Origin: Hyphomicrobiales bacterium
GTDB taxonomy: Bacteria; Pseudomonadota; Alphaproteobacteria; Rhizobiales; Rhizobiaceae
Direction of reading: 5' to 3'
Length of the DNA: 64,000 nt
Assembly: GCA_900472605.1 (NCBI GenBank)
Contig: UCJD01000007.1
Location: 150,399 to 214,398, forward strand
Position numbers and translations under genes: made by a program. The notes beneath the pieces were generated by a model. The model was not told where the DNA came from. It saw only the letters and a list, made by a program, of their open reading frames with translations, and did no database searches. Position 1 is the stretch's first letter; every line of letters starts with the position of its first letter. Below, piece after piece: positions 46,661-56,344 of this stretch.

Positions 46661-46990
46661 TGGCGTTTCCTCACAACATCGGAAGTCTTCTGCGATACCG
46701 GACGCGCCGTACGGACACCGTCATGCTATCGCTACTCTTTGGAATTGTCCTAATCCAAAGAGTATATGCTGTCACTACCGGGAAAGGCAAAAGCGGTACT
46801 CCTCGGTACGCCTCAGGCGCCCATCGACCATATACGTGGGAAGAACGCGATTTGTTACAGGCTGACGCCACGATTTCGCTACACAAAAAGTTGGCTTTCC
46901 GGCCGGTAGTTTCAAGGCGTAAACAGTGATCCGAAACGAGCTTGAATGCGTTCAAGTTCAATGCCGAGCCCTGTTGCTCAGGAGGAATCC
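46661..46990. other. Divergent intergenic region between ilvD and msrP
   Basis: About 330 bases. It must hold promoters for both genes and contains the inverted repeat at 46733-46764. No gene is supported. Confidence 0.6.
46733..46764. promoter_or_regulatory. Perfect 11-bp inverted repeat upstream of ilvD
   Basis: TACTCTTTGGA and its exact complement TCCAAAGAGTA are separated by 10 bases. It is A/T-rich and lies in the gap between divergent genes, typical of a dimeric regulator site. Confidence 0.65.
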
Positions 46991-47938
46991 ATGCCCGTCT
47001 ATCGTCCACCCAAGATTGCTTCTTCGGAGATCACGCCGCGCCAGGTCTATCTCGGCCGCCGCCAATTCCTTGGCGCCGCGGCGATTGGTGCCGCCGGTTT
47101 GCTGGGCGCCGGCAAGGCCAGTGCCGCCGCGCTCTCAGTGATAGACAGCAAATACAAGGTCGATGACAAGCTGACGCCGATCAAGGACGTGACCACCTAC
47201 AATAACTTCTACGAGTTCGGCCTCGACAAGGGCGATCCGGCGGCGCTGTCGGGCGACTTCAAGCCGATGCCGTGGACGATCAAGGTCGACGGCATGGTCA
47301 ACAAGCCGGGGACCTTCGATGTCGATGCGCTGATGAAGGAATTCCCGATCGAAAGCCGCACCTATCGCATGCGCTGCGTCGAGGCCTGGTCGATGGTGAT
47401 CCCATGGGATGGCTTTCCACTTGCCGCGCTCTTGAGCAAAGTCGAGCCGCTGGGAAGTGCGAAATATGTCGCCTTCGAAACCGTCGTGCGCCCAGAAGAG
47501 ATGCCGGGTCAGAAGGGGATTTTCCAATCGCTCGAGTGGCCCTATGTGGAAGGTCTGCGGCTCGACGAGGCCAACCATCCACTGACGCTGCTTGCCGTCG
47601 GCCTCTATGGCGAGACGCTGCCGAACCAGAACGGCGCGCCGATCCGGCTGGTCGTTCCCTGGAAATACGGCTTCAAGGGCATCAAGTCGATCGTGCGCAT
47701 CACGCTGACCGACAAGGAGCCGAAGAACACCTGGCAAGTCACCAATTCGCAGGAATATGGCTTCTATGCCAATGTGAACCCCGCTGTCGATCACCCGCGC
47801 TGGAGCCAGGCGACCGAGCGGCGAATCGGCGAGAGCGGCTTCTTCGGCGCCAGCCGTCATCCGACGCTGCCGTTCAACGGCTATGGCGACGAGGTCGCTG
47901 GCCTCTATGCGGGCATGGACCTGAAGGCGAACTTCTGA
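46991..47938 (+). CDS. msrP: Protein-methionine-sulfoxide reductase, catalytic subunit MsrP
   Basis: A 315-residue molybdopterin enzyme (YedY family) that repairs oxidised methionine in periplasmic proteins. A twin-arginine signal ([19 protein letters not shown]) precedes the mature domain. The molybdenum-ligand cysteine is in [18 protein letters not shown]. Other conserved parts are [16 protein letters not shown] and [22 protein letters not shown] lies at 46979-46984 before ATG 46991. The stop overlaps msrQ. Confidence 0.96.
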   Translation: MPVYRPPKIASSEITPRQVYLGRRQFLGAAAIGAAGLLGAGKASAAALSVIDSKYKVDDKLTPIKDVTTYNNFYEFGLDKGDPAALSGDFKPMPWTIKVDGMVNKPGTFDVDALMKEFPIESRTYRMRCVEAWSMVIPWDGFPLAALLSKVEPLGSAKYVAFETVVRPEEMPGQKGIFQSLEWPYVEGLRLDEANHPLTLLAVGLYGETLPNQNGAPIRLVVPWKYGFKGIKSIVRITLTDKEPKNTWQVTNSQEYGFYANVNPAVDHPRWSQATERRIGESGFFGASRHPTLPFNGYGDEVAGLYAGMDLKANF

Positions 47939-48600
47939 TGGCGACACTCTCGTTCAGCCTGCCGAAGCGATGGCATTCGGCCTCCGTCTGGCTGCTCTAC
48001 GTCGTCGGGCTGGCGCCTGCCGCCTGGACTTTCTATCTCGGCGCCACCGATCAGCTGGGCGCCGATCCGGTCAAGACCTTCGAGCTGTTCCTCGGCCTGT
48101 GGGCGCTGCGCTTCATAGTGCTCACGCTCGCCGTTTCCCCTGCCCGCGATCTGCTGGGCTGGAATTATCTGCGTTATCGCCGGGCGCTTGGGCTTCTCTG
48201 TTTCTACTACGTCGCCATGCATTTCGCCGTCTACATGGTGCTTGATCAGGCGCTCGATGTCTCGGCCGTCCTCGACGATGTAATGAAGCGGCCCTTCATC
48301 ATGTTCGGCATGGCAGGGCTTGTGCTGCTGGTGCCGCTGGCAGTGACCTCCAACAACCTGTCCATCCGAAAACTCGGATCGAAGTGGCTCTGGCTGCACA
48401 AGCTGATCTATATCATCGCCGCCTGCGGCGCGGTGCATTTCGCGCTTTCGACGAAGATCCTGGATCTCGAGCAGTATGTCTATGTCGGCCTGATCATACT
48501 GCTGTTGCTATATCGGTCATGGCGGCCGATTGCACGGAGCAGGAAGCGCGGGCGAAACGGACAAGGCGGCAGAACGCGTCCAGCACAGGCTGCCGGCTGA
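47938..48600 (+). CDS. msrQ: MsrPQ heme-binding membrane subunit MsrQ
   Basis: A 220-residue b-type cytochrome (YedZ family) that passes electrons from the quinone pool to MsrP. About six transmembrane helices are predicted, with conserved histidines in YYVAMHFAVYM, WLWLHKLIYI and GAVHFALS. Its ATG overlaps the msrP stop (TGATG), so the pair is coupled. Confidence 0.95.
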   Translation: MATLSFSLPKRWHSASVWLLYVVGLAPAAWTFYLGATDQLGADPVKTFELFLGLWALRFIVLTLAVSPARDLLGWNYLRYRRALGLLCFYYVAMHFAVYMVLDQALDVSAVLDDVMKRPFIMFGMAGLVLLVPLAVTSNNLSIRKLGSKWLWLHKLIYIIAACGAVHFALSTKILDLEQYVYVGLIILLLLYRSWRPIARSRKRGRNGQGGRTRPAQAAG

Positions 48601-48639
48601 GCTCTTGTTTGATGCCGTGAACGCTGACAGACTGCCCGA

Positions 48640-48978
48640 ATGGAAGCAGCGTCGCCTTTATATATCTACCGTGACCCTCATTTCGCCCCGGCCGGCGACA
48701 CAGTCGTTGCCGCTGCGCCGCTCGACTCTGTCGTAGATGCCTATGGCGGCGGCGGGCTCGTCGGCGAGGCTGGATTGAGTGCGGCCTTTGGGGGCGCGAT
48801 CGTCTTCAAGAACCACCTGACCGGTGCCTGCTTTCTCGGGATATGGGGAAAGCGCAATGCTGCCCGTTTCAAGGCCGCGCTAGAGGCGCAGGGTGATGTC
48901 GAGGTCATAGACGGCCCACCACCCGCGCGGCTTCAGCATTTCAGCAAGACTGGCCAGCGGCCGGAGCACACACGATGA
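48640..48978 (+). CDS. Possible hypothetical protein
   Basis: A 112-codon frame 39 bases after msrQ, ending just before the rplQ terminator. It reads MEAASPLYIYRDPHFAPAG, a glycine-rich middle and CFLGIWGKRNAARFKAALEAQGDVEVIDGPPP, which is plausible as a globular protein, but no ribosome site or family is clear and other frames are also open here. Confidence 0.4.
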   Translation: MEAASPLYIYRDPHFAPAGDTVVAAAPLDSVVDAYGGGGLVGEAGLSAAFGGAIVFKNHLTGACFLGIWGKRNAARFKAALEAQGDVEVIDGPPPARLQHFSKTGQRPEHTR

Positions 48979-48997
48979 CAAATCAACACCCCAAACG

Positions 48998-49033
48998 AAA
49001 ACAGCCGGGCTTTTCAGCCCGGCTGTTTTCTTT
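48998..49033. terminator. Terminator at the end of the ribosomal cluster (after rplQ)
   Basis: A perfect 13-bp stem AAAACAGCCGGGC with loop TTTTCA and its complement, flanked by T-runs in both directions. It ends rplQ on the minus strand and anything from the left on the plus strand. Confidence 0.92.
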
Positions 49034-49051
49034 CCGGCGAACCGGAAAATA

Positions 49052-49477
49052 TTAAGCGGCTTCGGCAGCAGCAGCTTCGGCCTCAACGCGAGCCTTGTCG
49101 GCTGCGCCCTTGGCGAAGGTGTCGCGGTCAACGAATTCGATGACAGCGAGAGCGGCGTTGTCGCCCTGGCGGAAGCCAGCCTTCATGATACGCAGGTAGC
49201 CGCCGTTGCGGGTTGCGTAGCGCGAAGCGATCGTGTCGAACAGCTTGGAAACGACGGCGGTATCGCGGATCTGCGAGATCGCCTGGCGGCGAGCGTGCAG
49301 GTCGCCGCGCTTGCCGAGGGTTACGAGCTTTTCAACGATCGGACGGATTTCCTTTGCCTTCGGCAAAGTCGTTACGATCTGCTCATGCAGGATGAGCGAG
49401 GCAGCCATGTTGGCAAACATTGCCTTGCGGTGGCTGGCGGTTCTATTCAGCTTGCGGCCGGCTTTACCGTGGCGCAT
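49052..49477 (-). CDS. rplQ: 50S ribosomal protein L17
   Basis: A 141-residue protein of the large subunit near the tunnel exit. [28 protein letters not shown] is the family N-terminus. It has an Ala/Glu-rich extension of about 20 residues at the C-terminus compared with shorter homologues. Last gene of the alpha operon. Confidence 0.98.
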   Translation of the reverse strand: MRHGKAGRKLNRTASHRKAMFANMAASLILHEQIVTTLPKAKEIRPIVEKLVTLGKRGDLHARRQAISQIRDTAVVSKLFDTIASRYATRNGGYLRIMKAGFRQGDNAALAVIEFVDRDTFAKGAADKARVEAEAAAAEAA

Positions 49478-49524
49478 TGCTATTCTCCTTCACATGCAGG
49501 CATCTCTCGCCCGCCGTTTGATGG

Positions 49525-50535
49525 TTAGTATTGGTCTTCGTAGCGCTTGGCGAGATCTTCGATGTTCTCAGGCGGCCATGCCGGCACTTCCATGCCGAGG
49601 TGCAGGCCCATGGAAGCGAGAACTTCCTTGATTTCGTTCAGCGACTTGCGACCAAAATTCGGCGTGCGGAGCATTTCTGCTTCGGTCTTCTGAATGAGGT
49701 CGCCGATGTAGACGATGTTGTCGTTCTTCAGGCAGTTTGCCGAACGAACGGACAGTTCGAGTTCGTCCACCTTCTTGAGGAGGGCCGGGTTGAAAGCGAG
49801 TTCGGTGACTGCTTCCTCTTCGGTTTCCTTCTGCGGCTCGTCGAAGTTGACGAACACGCCAAGCTGATCCTGCAGGATGCGAGCCGCGAAAGCGACGGCA
49901 TCTTCGCCGGAAATCGAGCCATCGGTTTCGATGGTCATGTTCAGCTTGTCGTAGTCGAGAACCTGTCCTTCACGGGTATTTTCAACCTTGTAGGACACCT
50001 TCTTGACCGGCGAATAAAGGCTGTCGACCGGGATGAGACCGATCGGAGCATCTTCCGCACGATTGCGATCGGCAGGAACGTAGCCCTTGCCGTTGTTGAC
50101 GGTGAATTCCATACGGATTTCGGCGCCCTCGTCGAGCGTGCAGATCACATGCTCGGGGTTGAGGATTTCGATATCGCCGACCGTCTGGATGTCGCCAGCC
50201 GTCACAACGCCCGGACCCTGCTTACGCACGACCATGCGCTTTGCGTCGTCGCCATCCATCTTGATGGCGATTTCCTTGATGTTCAGGACGATGTCGGTGA
50301 CATCTTCACGAACGCCAGGGATCGACGAGAATTCATGCAGCACGCCATCGATCTGCACAGCCGTCACTGCAGCACCGCGCAGCGAGGACAGCAGAACGCG
50401 GCGAAGCGCGTTGCCGAGGGTGAGGCCGAAACCGCGCTCCAGCGGCTCTGCTACGAGCGTCGCCTTGGTGCGCGAGCTCGAAGAGAACTCGACCTTGTTC
50501 GGCTTGATCAATTCCTGCCAGTTTTTCTGAATCAT
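49525..50535 (-). CDS. rpoA: DNA-directed RNA polymerase alpha subunit
   Basis: A 336-residue subunit. The N-terminal assembly domain shows [37 protein letters not shown], the C-terminal domain (about 255-325) binds UP-elements and activators and shows [31 protein letters not shown] and [13 protein letters not shown]. It lies in its standard place between rpsK and rplQ. Confidence 0.98.
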   Translation of the reverse strand: MIQKNWQELIKPNKVEFSSSSRTKATLVAEPLERGFGLTLGNALRRVLLSSLRGAAVTAVQIDGVLHEFSSIPGVREDVTDIVLNIKEIAIKMDGDDAKRMVVRKQGPGVVTAGDIQTVGDIEILNPEHVICTLDEGAEIRMEFTVNNGKGYVPADRNRAEDAPIGLIPVDSLYSPVKKVSYKVENTREGQVLDYDKLNMTIETDGSISGEDAVAFAARILQDQLGVFVNFDEPQKETEEEAVTELAFNPALLKKVDELELSVRSANCLKNDNIVYIGDLIQKTEAEMLRTPNFGRKSLNEIKEVLASMGLHLGMEVPAWPPENIEDLAKRYEDQY

Positions 50536-50635
50536 ATTTTTGCCTTCCGTTCGTTGCCACCATCCAATCGTGGCAACCGAGCTTGAGAAGCATCGGGAGC
50601 GACGATCCGCTCACCGATGTTGTGAATGGCGATGA

Positions 50636-51025
50636 TCAGACGCGACGCTTCTTGCGCGGGCGGCAACCATTGTGCGGGATCGGGGTCACGTCGCGGATGG
50701 ACGTGATCATGAAACCGGCAGCCTGGAGGGCGCGCAGAGCGGATTCACGACCCGAACCCGGACCGCAAACTTCAACTTCCAGCGACTTCATGCCGTGTTC
50801 CTGAGCCTTCTTGGCGCAGTCTTCAGCAGCGATCTGGGCGGCGAACGGGGTCGACTTGCGCGAGCCCTTGAAGCCCTTGGCGCCAGCAGACGACCAGGCA
50901 ATGGCGTTGCCCTGTGCGTCGGTGATCGTGATCATCGTGTTGTTGAAGGTCGAGTTGACGTGAGCGACGCCCGACGAAATGTTTTTACGTTCGCGACGGC
51001 GAACGCGTACGGCTTCCTTGGCCAT
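50636..51025 (-). CDS. rpsK: 30S ribosomal protein S11
   Basis: A 129-residue platform protein near the E-site mRNA. Conserved sequences are [41 protein letters not shown] and [18 protein letters not shown], ending [10 protein letters not shown]. The ATG at 51025 matches the family start MAKEAVRV; an upstream ATG at 51052 adds nine residues not typical. Confidence 0.98.
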   Translation of the reverse strand: MAKEAVRVRRRERKNISSGVAHVNSTFNNTMITITDAQGNAIAWSSAGAKGFKGSRKSTPFAAQIAAEDCAKKAQEHGMKSLEVEVCGPGSGRESALRALQAAGFMITSIRDVTPIPHNGCRPRKKRRV

Positions 51026-51108
51026 TTGTATCCCTTTCTTGGATCTCTGCACCGCCGTAATACCAGCGGCTACACCGGAACGAGACCTTGCGGCCCTGCC
51101 CGAAACTC

Positions 51109-51135
51109 AAAAGAGGCCGGCGCAGACCGCCAGCC
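51109..51135 (-). terminator. Terminator-like hairpin between rpsM and rpsK
   Basis: On the minus strand GGCTGGCG, loop, CGCCGGCC is followed by TCTTTTGAGTTT. It lies about 25 bases after the rpsM stop, inside the alpha operon. Confidence 0.6.
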
Positions 51136-51159
51136 CCCTCACCTCCGGTTTCCCGGAAA

Positions 51160-51528
51160 TTACTTCTTCTTACCAGCGATCGCCTTTGCAGGACCCTTGC
51201 GGGTACGTGCATTGGTGTGCGTGCGCTGACCGCGGACCGGAAGGCCACGGCGATGACGCAGACCGCGGTAGCAGCCCAGGTCCATCAGACGCTTGATGTT
51301 CATCGAGGTCTCGCGACGCAGGTCACCTTCGACCTGATAATCGCGGTCGATGGTTTCGCGGATCTGCAGGACTTCAGCGTCGGTGAGCTGATTCACGCGA
51401 CGATCAGCAGGAATACCGACCTTCTCGATGATTTCCTGTGCGAATTTCGAACCGATCCCGTGAATGTACGTCAGCGCGATTACAACGCGCTTTGCGGTCG
51501 GGATGTTGACGCCAGCGATACGTGCCAC
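51160..51528 (-). CDS. rpsM: 30S ribosomal protein S13
   Basis: A 122-residue head protein contacting the P-site tRNA and L5. Family start is [25 protein letters not shown] and the C-terminus is [24 protein letters not shown]. The start codon is GTG at 51528 with AAGGAG in front; the longer ATG frame from 51564 adds twelve residues that are not part of the family. Confidence 0.97.
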   Translation of the reverse strand: MARIAGVNIPTAKRVVIALTYIHGIGSKFAQEIIEKVGIPADRRVNQLTDAEVLQIRETIDRDYQVEGDLRRETSMNIKRLMDLGCYRGLRHRRGLPVRGQRTHTNARTRKGPAKAIAGKKK

Positions 51529-51598
51529 GCCTATTCTCCTTGCGTTCCAGTTGCCATCCGGCAAGTGGTGTCTCGTTACACGGCCTTGAAAGGCCGCA

Positions 51599-51626
51599 AT
51601 TACAATTCAGGTTCTCAACAAGTCAA
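51599..51626 (-). promoter_or_regulatory. Possible promoter of the alpha operon (rpsM-rpsK-rpoA-rplQ)
   Basis: Minus-strand TTGACT (51626-51621) and TGTAAT (51604-51599) with 16 bases between them lie 70 bases upstream of rpsM, in the 225-base gap after adk. Confidence 0.5.
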
Positions 51627-51753
51627 AACGATCGAACCCGGAACTTCGTCTGGAAGTCCGCGCCGACCGCATGAGATATCGCGAGTTGGCGCGGTGTTTA
51701 ACGGAATCAGTGCTGAAAAGCAACCGCTCCCGCCAAGTTTTATTTCCAAAGCC

Positions 51754-52404
51754 TTACAGCTTCGAAAGTATGCCCTCGATCTCGCCGGTGACGTGATCGA
51801 TGTCTGCCATGCCATCCACCGACTGCAACTTGCCCTTGGCATAGTAGTAGCCGATCAGCGGCGATGTTTCCTTGTAGTAAGCGCCGAGACGCGTCACCAC
51901 GGTTTCGCGGTTGTCATCGGGACGGCGCTTGAAGTGAGTCGAACCGCAGCGGTCGCAGACCCCTTCCACCTTCGGCTTGACGTTGGTGTCGTGATAACCG
52001 GCACCACAGTTCGCGCAGGTGTAGCGGCCCGAAACGCGGTCCGCCAGGATCTTGTCGTCCACCTGGATCTCGACAACCTTCGACAGTTCGATGCCCTTGC
52101 CCTTGAGCATCGCTTCCGTTGCATCAGCCTGAACCAGCGTGCGTGGGAAACCGTCGAGGATGAAGCCATTCTCGCAATCGGGCTGGTCGATACGTTCCGA
52201 CACGATTGCGATGACGATATCGTCTGAGACCAGCTTGCCAGCATCCATGACGGCCTTGGCGCGCTTTCCAACTTCGGTACCGGCCTGAACGGCGGCACGA
52301 AGCATGTCACCCGTGGAAAGTTGCGGAATGCCGTACTTTTCCACGATCCGCTGAGCTTGAGTCCCCTTACCCGCGCCCGGCGGCCCCAAAAGTATAAGTC
52401 TCAT
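51754..52404 (-). CDS. adk: Adenylate kinase
   Basis: A 216-residue nucleotide kinase converting AMP and ATP to ADP. The P-loop is GPPGAGKGTQAQ; the lid carries a zinc-type Cys cluster (YTCANCG and VCDRCGS), and FILDGFPRTL and DDNRETVVTRLGAYYKET are conserved. It overlaps secY by 4 bases. Placement between secY and rpsM is usual in alphaproteobacteria. Confidence 0.98.
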   Translation of the reverse strand: MRLILLGPPGAGKGTQAQRIVEKYGIPQLSTGDMLRAAVQAGTEVGKRAKAVMDAGKLVSDDIVIAIVSERIDQPDCENGFILDGFPRTLVQADATEAMLKGKGIELSKVVEIQVDDKILADRVSGRYTCANCGAGYHDTNVKPKVEGVCDRCGSTHFKRRPDDNRETVVTRLGAYYKETSPLIGYYYAKGKLQSVDGMADIDHVTGEIEGILSKL

Positions 52405-53741
52405 CGACCCCTCTTTCCTCCACGCAACTTCGATTTCTTGATCAGGCCTTCGTACTGCTGCGCGATCAGGTGACCCTGGATCTGTGCCACCGTATCAAGA
52501 GTTACGCTAACGACGATCAAAAGCGAAGTGCCACCAAGGGATAATGGGATCCCGGTTTGCGACACGAGGATTTCTGGAAGGATGCAGACGAAGACGAGAT
52601 AGATTGCGCCGATGACCGTAATGCGGGTCAGAACGTAATCAATGTACTCGGCGGTACGCTCGCCCGGACGGATGCCCGGGATGAAGCCGCCATGCTTCTT
52701 CAGATTATCGGCCGTGTCCTTCGGATTGAAGACGATGGCAGTATAGAAGAAGGCAAAGAAGGCGATCAGCAGACCGTAGAGCAGCATGTAGAGCGGCTGG
52801 CCGTGGCCAAGCGCGGCGACGATCGAAGTGACCCAGGTCGGCATGTTGGTGGTGCTGGCGAAGCCCGCGATCGTTGCCGGCAAGAGCAGCAGCGAAGACG
52901 AGAAGATCGCCGGGATAACACCCGAGGTGTTGAGCTTCAGCGGCAGGTGCGAGGTATCGCCCTGGAACATGCGGTTGCCAACCTGACGCTTCGGATACTG
53001 GATCAGAAGGCGGCGCTGGGCACGCTCGACGAAGACGATGACCGCGATAACGGCGATCGCAACAACGATGACCAAGAGGATGAGGCTGGTCGACAGGGCG
53101 CCTGTACGGCCGAGTTCCAGCGTGCCGGCAAGAGCGCTCGGCAGGCCAGCGGCGATGCCGGCGAAGATGATCAGCGAGATACCGTTACCGATACCGCGCG
53201 ACGTGATCTGCTCGCCGAGCCACATCAGGAACATCGTGCCGCCGAGCAGCGTGATGACCGTGGAGACGCGGAAGAAGATGCCCGGATCGACAACGAGCCC
53301 CTGCCCGCTCTCCAGACCAATGGCGATACCATAAGCCTGCAGCGTGCCGAGAAGGACGGTGCCGTAGCGGGTGTACTGGTTGATGATCTTACGGCCCTGC
53401 TCGCCTTCCTTCTTCAGGTTCTCGAGAGCCGGGACGACCGAGGTCATCAGCTGCACGATAATCGAAGCAGAAATATAGGGCATGATGCCGAGCGCGAAGA
53501 TCGCCATGCGCTGTACGGCGCCGCCCGAGAACATGTTGAAGAGGCCGAGAATGCCACCAGCCTGGCCGCTGAAGGCCTGAGCGTAGGCTTCAGGGTTGAG
53601 GCCGGGAAGCGGAATATGCGTTCCCAACCGATAAACGAGGAGAGCTGCCAGTGTAAACCACAGGCGCTTCTTGAGATCCTCGGCTTTGGCGAAGGTCGAG
53701 AAATTGAGGTTGGAAGCCAACTGTTCCGCTGCAGACGCCAT
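52401..53741 (-). CDS. secY: Protein translocase subunit SecY
   Basis: A 446-residue inner-membrane channel protein with ten predicted helices. Conserved segments are RLGTHIPLPGLNP, ALGIMPYISASIIVQLMT, LKKEGEQGRKIINQYTRYGT and the cytosolic loop KHGGFIPGIRPGERTAEYIDYVLTRIT. The stop overlaps the adk start. A hairpin separates it from rplO upstream. Confidence 0.98.
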   Translation of the reverse strand: MASAAEQLASNLNFSTFAKAEDLKKRLWFTLAALLVYRLGTHIPLPGLNPEAYAQAFSGQAGGILGLFNMFSGGAVQRMAIFALGIMPYISASIIVQLMTSVVPALENLKKEGEQGRKIINQYTRYGTVLLGTLQAYGIAIGLESGQGLVVDPGIFFRVSTVITLLGGTMFLMWLGEQITSRGIGNGISLIIFAGIAAGLPSALAGTLELGRTGALSTSLILLVIVVAIAVIAVIVFVERAQRRLLIQYPKRQVGNRMFQGDTSHLPLKLNTSGVIPAIFSSSLLLLPATIAGFASTTNMPTWVTSIVAALGHGQPLYMLLYGLLIAFFAFFYTAIVFNPKDTADNLKKHGGFIPGIRPGERTAEYIDYVLTRITVIGAIYLVFVCILPEILVSQTGIPLSLGGTSLLIVVSVTLDTVAQIQGHLIAQQYEGLIKKSKLRGGKRGR

Positions 53742-53933
53742 GCGTATCTCCGCGCTACCGGTTTCGGGCTCTGACCAAGCGAAAGGCAGAACGCCGGATC
53801 GGCATTTCTGAATTATTCAAAAGCGGGCTTCGGACGGATTGCGGGCGCAACCTATGCCTCACCCTGTTGTTCGTTCAACCTGTCCTGACGCACGTGCATC
53901 CGACCGGCTTTTGTGAGGCTCACATATGGGAGC

Positions 53934-53965
53934 AAAACCGCCCGGTGTGAAGCACCCCGGGCGGT
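53934..53965 (-). terminator. Terminator-like hairpin between rplO and secY
   Basis: On the minus strand ACCGCCCGGGGTG, CTT, CACACCGGGCGGT, then TTTGCTCC. A 13-bp stem with one mismatch lies 16 bases after the rplO stop and 190 bases before secY. Confidence 0.75.
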
Positions 53966-53980
53966 TTATCATAGATTAAA

Positions 53981-54454
53981 TTACTCTGCAGCTGCGGCAG
54001 AAAGAAGCGTGACGGAACCGCCAGCCTTTTCGATCTTTTCGACAGCCGGCTTGGAAGCACCAGCAACTTCGAACTTGACCTTTGCCTTCAGCTCGCCGTC
54101 GGCGAGAACACGAACGCCGTCCTTGACGCGACGGATAACGCCGGCAGCCTTGAGAGCTGCTGCATCAACCGTGGACTTGGCGTCGAGCTTGCCAGCGTCG
54201 ATCGCTGCCTGAACACGCTCCAAAGACACGACAACGAAGTCGGACTTGAAGATGTTGTTGAAGCCACGCTTCGGCAGGCGACGGTAGATTGGCATCTGAC
54301 CGCCTTCGAAGCCGTTGATGGCTACGCCCGAACGGGACTTCTGACCCTTGACACCGCGACCACCGGTCTTGCCGGAGCCCGAACCGATACCGCGGCCGAG
54401 GCGCTTACGGCTGTGGGTCGAACCTTCGTTGTCTTTGATTTCATTGAGTTTCAT
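53981..54454 (-). CDS. rplO: 50S ribosomal protein L15
   Basis: A 157-residue protein. [41 protein letters not shown] is the family N-terminus, with [14 protein letters not shown] following. The ATG at 54454 is used instead of an upstream frame start at 54511 that would run into rpmD. Confidence 0.97.
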   Translation of the reverse strand: MKLNEIKDNEGSTHSRKRLGRGIGSGSGKTGGRGVKGQKSRSGVAINGFEGGQMPIYRRLPKRGFNNIFKSDFVVVSLERVQAAIDAGKLDAKSTVDAAALKAAGVIRRVKDGVRVLADGELKAKVKFEVAGASKPAVEKIEKAGGSVTLLSAAAAE

Positions 54455-54470
54455 AGCGAATACTCCCTGC

Positions 54471-54680
54471 TTACTTCTCGTCGACGACGCGAACGAGATG
54501 CTGGACAGCACGGATCATGCCACGAACGGAAGGCGTATCTTCCAGCGTGCGACGACGGTGCATCTTGTTCAGCCCGAGACCGATCAGCGTGCGCTGCTGG
54601 ACGTCCGGACGGCGAATCGGGCTGCCGATCTGCTCGACGGTAACCGTCTTCGCTTCGGTCTTCTTTGTAGCCTTGGCCAT
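54471..54680 (-). CDS. rpmD: 50S ribosomal protein L30
   Basis: A 69-residue protein. Conserved [52 protein letters not shown]. Between rpsE and rplO as in the standard spc order. Confidence 0.97.
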   Translation of the reverse strand: MAKATKKTEAKTVTVEQIGSPIRRPDVQQRTLIGLGLNKMHRRRTLEDTPSVRGMIRAVQHLVRVVDEK

Positions 54681-54693
54681 GGATCAGCTCCTC

Positions 54694-55263
54694 TTATTCT
54701 TCAGAAGCGTTACCGGAAGCGGCACGGCGAGCCTGGAGCGTTGCATACTTGATGCCGCGCTGTGCTGCGATGTCCTTCGGGTGAACCTGGTGCTTCAGAG
54801 CGTCGAAGGTAGCGCGAACCATGTTGTATGGGTTCGAGGAACCGGTCGACTTGGCGACGACGTCGTGAACGCCGAGCGTTTCGAAAACAGCGCGCATCGG
54901 ACCACCGGCGATGATACCGGTACCGACCTTGGCCGAACGAAGCAGAACCTTGCCGGCGCCGTGGCGGCCGTGAACGTCGTGATGCAGTGTACGGCCGTCA
55001 CGCAGCGGTACGAAGATCAGTTCGCGCTTGGCAGCTTCAGTTGCCTTGCGGATTGCTTCCGGCACTTCGCGTGCCTTGCCGTGACCAAAGCCAACGCGGC
55101 CCTTCTGGTCACCAACGACGACGAGAGCAGCAAAACCGAAACGACGGCCGCCCTTGACGACCTTCGCGACGCGGTTGATCGCGACCAGCTTGTCGACGAA
55201 TTCGCTATCGCGCTCTTCGCGGTTCTGGCGATCGTCGCGCGAACCTTTTCTTTCCTGTGCCAT
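54694..55263 (-). CDS. rpsE: 30S ribosomal protein S5
   Basis: A 189-residue protein affecting decoding accuracy. Conserved parts are [79 protein letters not shown]. It is preceded by a 130-base gap holding two hairpins. Confidence 0.98.
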   Translation of the reverse strand: MAQERKGSRDDRQNREERDSEFVDKLVAINRVAKVVKGGRRFGFAALVVVGDQKGRVGFGHGKAREVPEAIRKATEAAKRELIFVPLRDGRTLHHDVHGRHGAGKVLLRSAKVGTGIIAGGPMRAVFETLGVHDVVAKSTGSSNPYNMVRATFDALKHQVHPKDIAAQRGIKYATLQARRAASGNASEE

Positions 55264-55309
55264 TGTCCTTTTCCTTTTTCTTTTGCGGGTGGAACGGCAG
55301 ACAAAACGA

Positions 55310-55386
55310 GGACCGCATCAGCCTCCCCTATCGAGGAGCGTTTGCGGTCCGGTGAAAAACCGGCCGGAGCGCTGAGCTCCGACCGG
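55310..55386 (-). terminator. Tandem terminator-like hairpins between rplR and rpsE
   Basis: On the minus strand a first stem CCGGTCGGAGC...GCTCCGGCCGG (55386-55360) is followed by TTTTT. A second stem GGACCGCA...TGCGGTCC (55350-55310) is followed by TCGTTTTG. Both lie in the 130-base gap within the spc operon. Confidence 0.65.
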
Positions 55387-55393
55387 AAATCTA

Positions 55394-55756
55394 TTAGAAG
55401 GACAGACCGCCTTCGCGAGCTGCTTCCGCCAGGGCCTTGATACGGCCGTGGTAGATGAAGGCGCCACGGTCGAATACGACTTCCTTGACGCCAGCCTTGG
55501 AGGCGCGCTCTGCAACGAGCTTGCCTACGAGGGCGGCGGCTGCCGTGTCTGCACCGGTCTTCAGAGAACCGCGCAGGTCCTTATCGAGGGTCGAGGCAGA
55601 CGCGAGCGTCTTGCCTGCAACATCGTCGATAACCTGAACGTAGATGTTCTTCGAGGAGCGATGAACCGACAGGCGCGGACGACCGTTGGCCACCGACTTG
55701 AGATGACGGCGCACGCGGTTGGCACGACGTGCAAGTGCTTCTTTCCTGCTAGCCAT
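55394..55756 (-). CDS. rplR: 50S ribosomal protein L18
   Basis: A 120-residue 5S rRNA-binding protein. Conserved [36 protein letters not shown] and the end [26 protein letters not shown]. Usual place after rplF. Confidence 0.98.
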   Translation of the reverse strand: MASRKEALARRANRVRRHLKSVANGRPRLSVHRSSKNIYVQVIDDVAGKTLASASTLDKDLRGSLKTGADTAAAALVGKLVAERASKAGVKEVVFDRGAFIYHGRIKALAEAAREGGLSF

Positions 55757-55768
55757 TTCGCGTGATCC

Positions 55769-56302
55769 TTACTTCTTCTTGCCTTCTTTGCGAACGATAC
55801 GTTCGCCGGCATACTTGACGCCCTTGCCCTTGTAAGGCTCAGGACCGCGGTATTCGCGGATTTCTGCGGCAACCTGACCGACCTGCTGCTTATTGATGCC
55901 GGTGACAACAATTTCAGTCGGCTTCGGCACAGCAATCGTGATGCCTTCCGGGGTCTGGTAAACCACGTCGTGGCTGAAACCGAGCGCCAGCTGCAGGTTC
56001 TTGCCCTGAAGCGATGCGCGGTAACCGACGCCGTTGATTTCGAGCTTGCGCTCGTAGCCGTCCTTAACACCCGTGAAGATGTTCTCGATCATCGTGCGGG
56101 ACATGCCCCACTTCGAACGAGCATCCTTCGACTGCGTGAGCGGAGTCACGACAACCGCGTTGTTTTCGAGCGTAACGCCGACTTCGTCGTTTGCGACGAA
56201 GAAGAGTTCGCCCTTCGGGCCCTTTGCAGTGACCTTCTGGCCTTCGACCGTAGCCGTAATTCCAGCAGGAATCTGAACGGGCTTCTTACCGATACGAGAC
56301 AT
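55769..56302 (-). CDS. rplF: 50S ribosomal protein L6
   Basis: A 177-residue protein at the base of the L7/L12 stalk. Conserved [32 protein letters not shown] and the C-terminal domain [26 protein letters not shown]. Confidence 0.98.
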   Translation of the reverse strand: MSRIGKKPVQIPAGITATVEGQKVTAKGPKGELFFVANDEVGVTLENNAVVVTPLTQSKDARSKWGMSRTMIENIFTGVKDGYERKLEINGVGYRASLQGKNLQLALGFSHDVVYQTPEGITIAVPKPTEIVVTGINKQQVGQVAAEIREYRGPEPYKGKGVKYAGERIVRKEGKKK

Positions 56303-56344
56303 TTTTATATCCTGTCTGTTCGCTATGGAGATCGATGCTCGGTA

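Noticed and set aside
47272..48600. 442-codon frame spanning msrP and msrQ
   Set aside because: Only its 3' part (from 47938) is MsrQ; the first half is an Arg-rich shadow of msrP.
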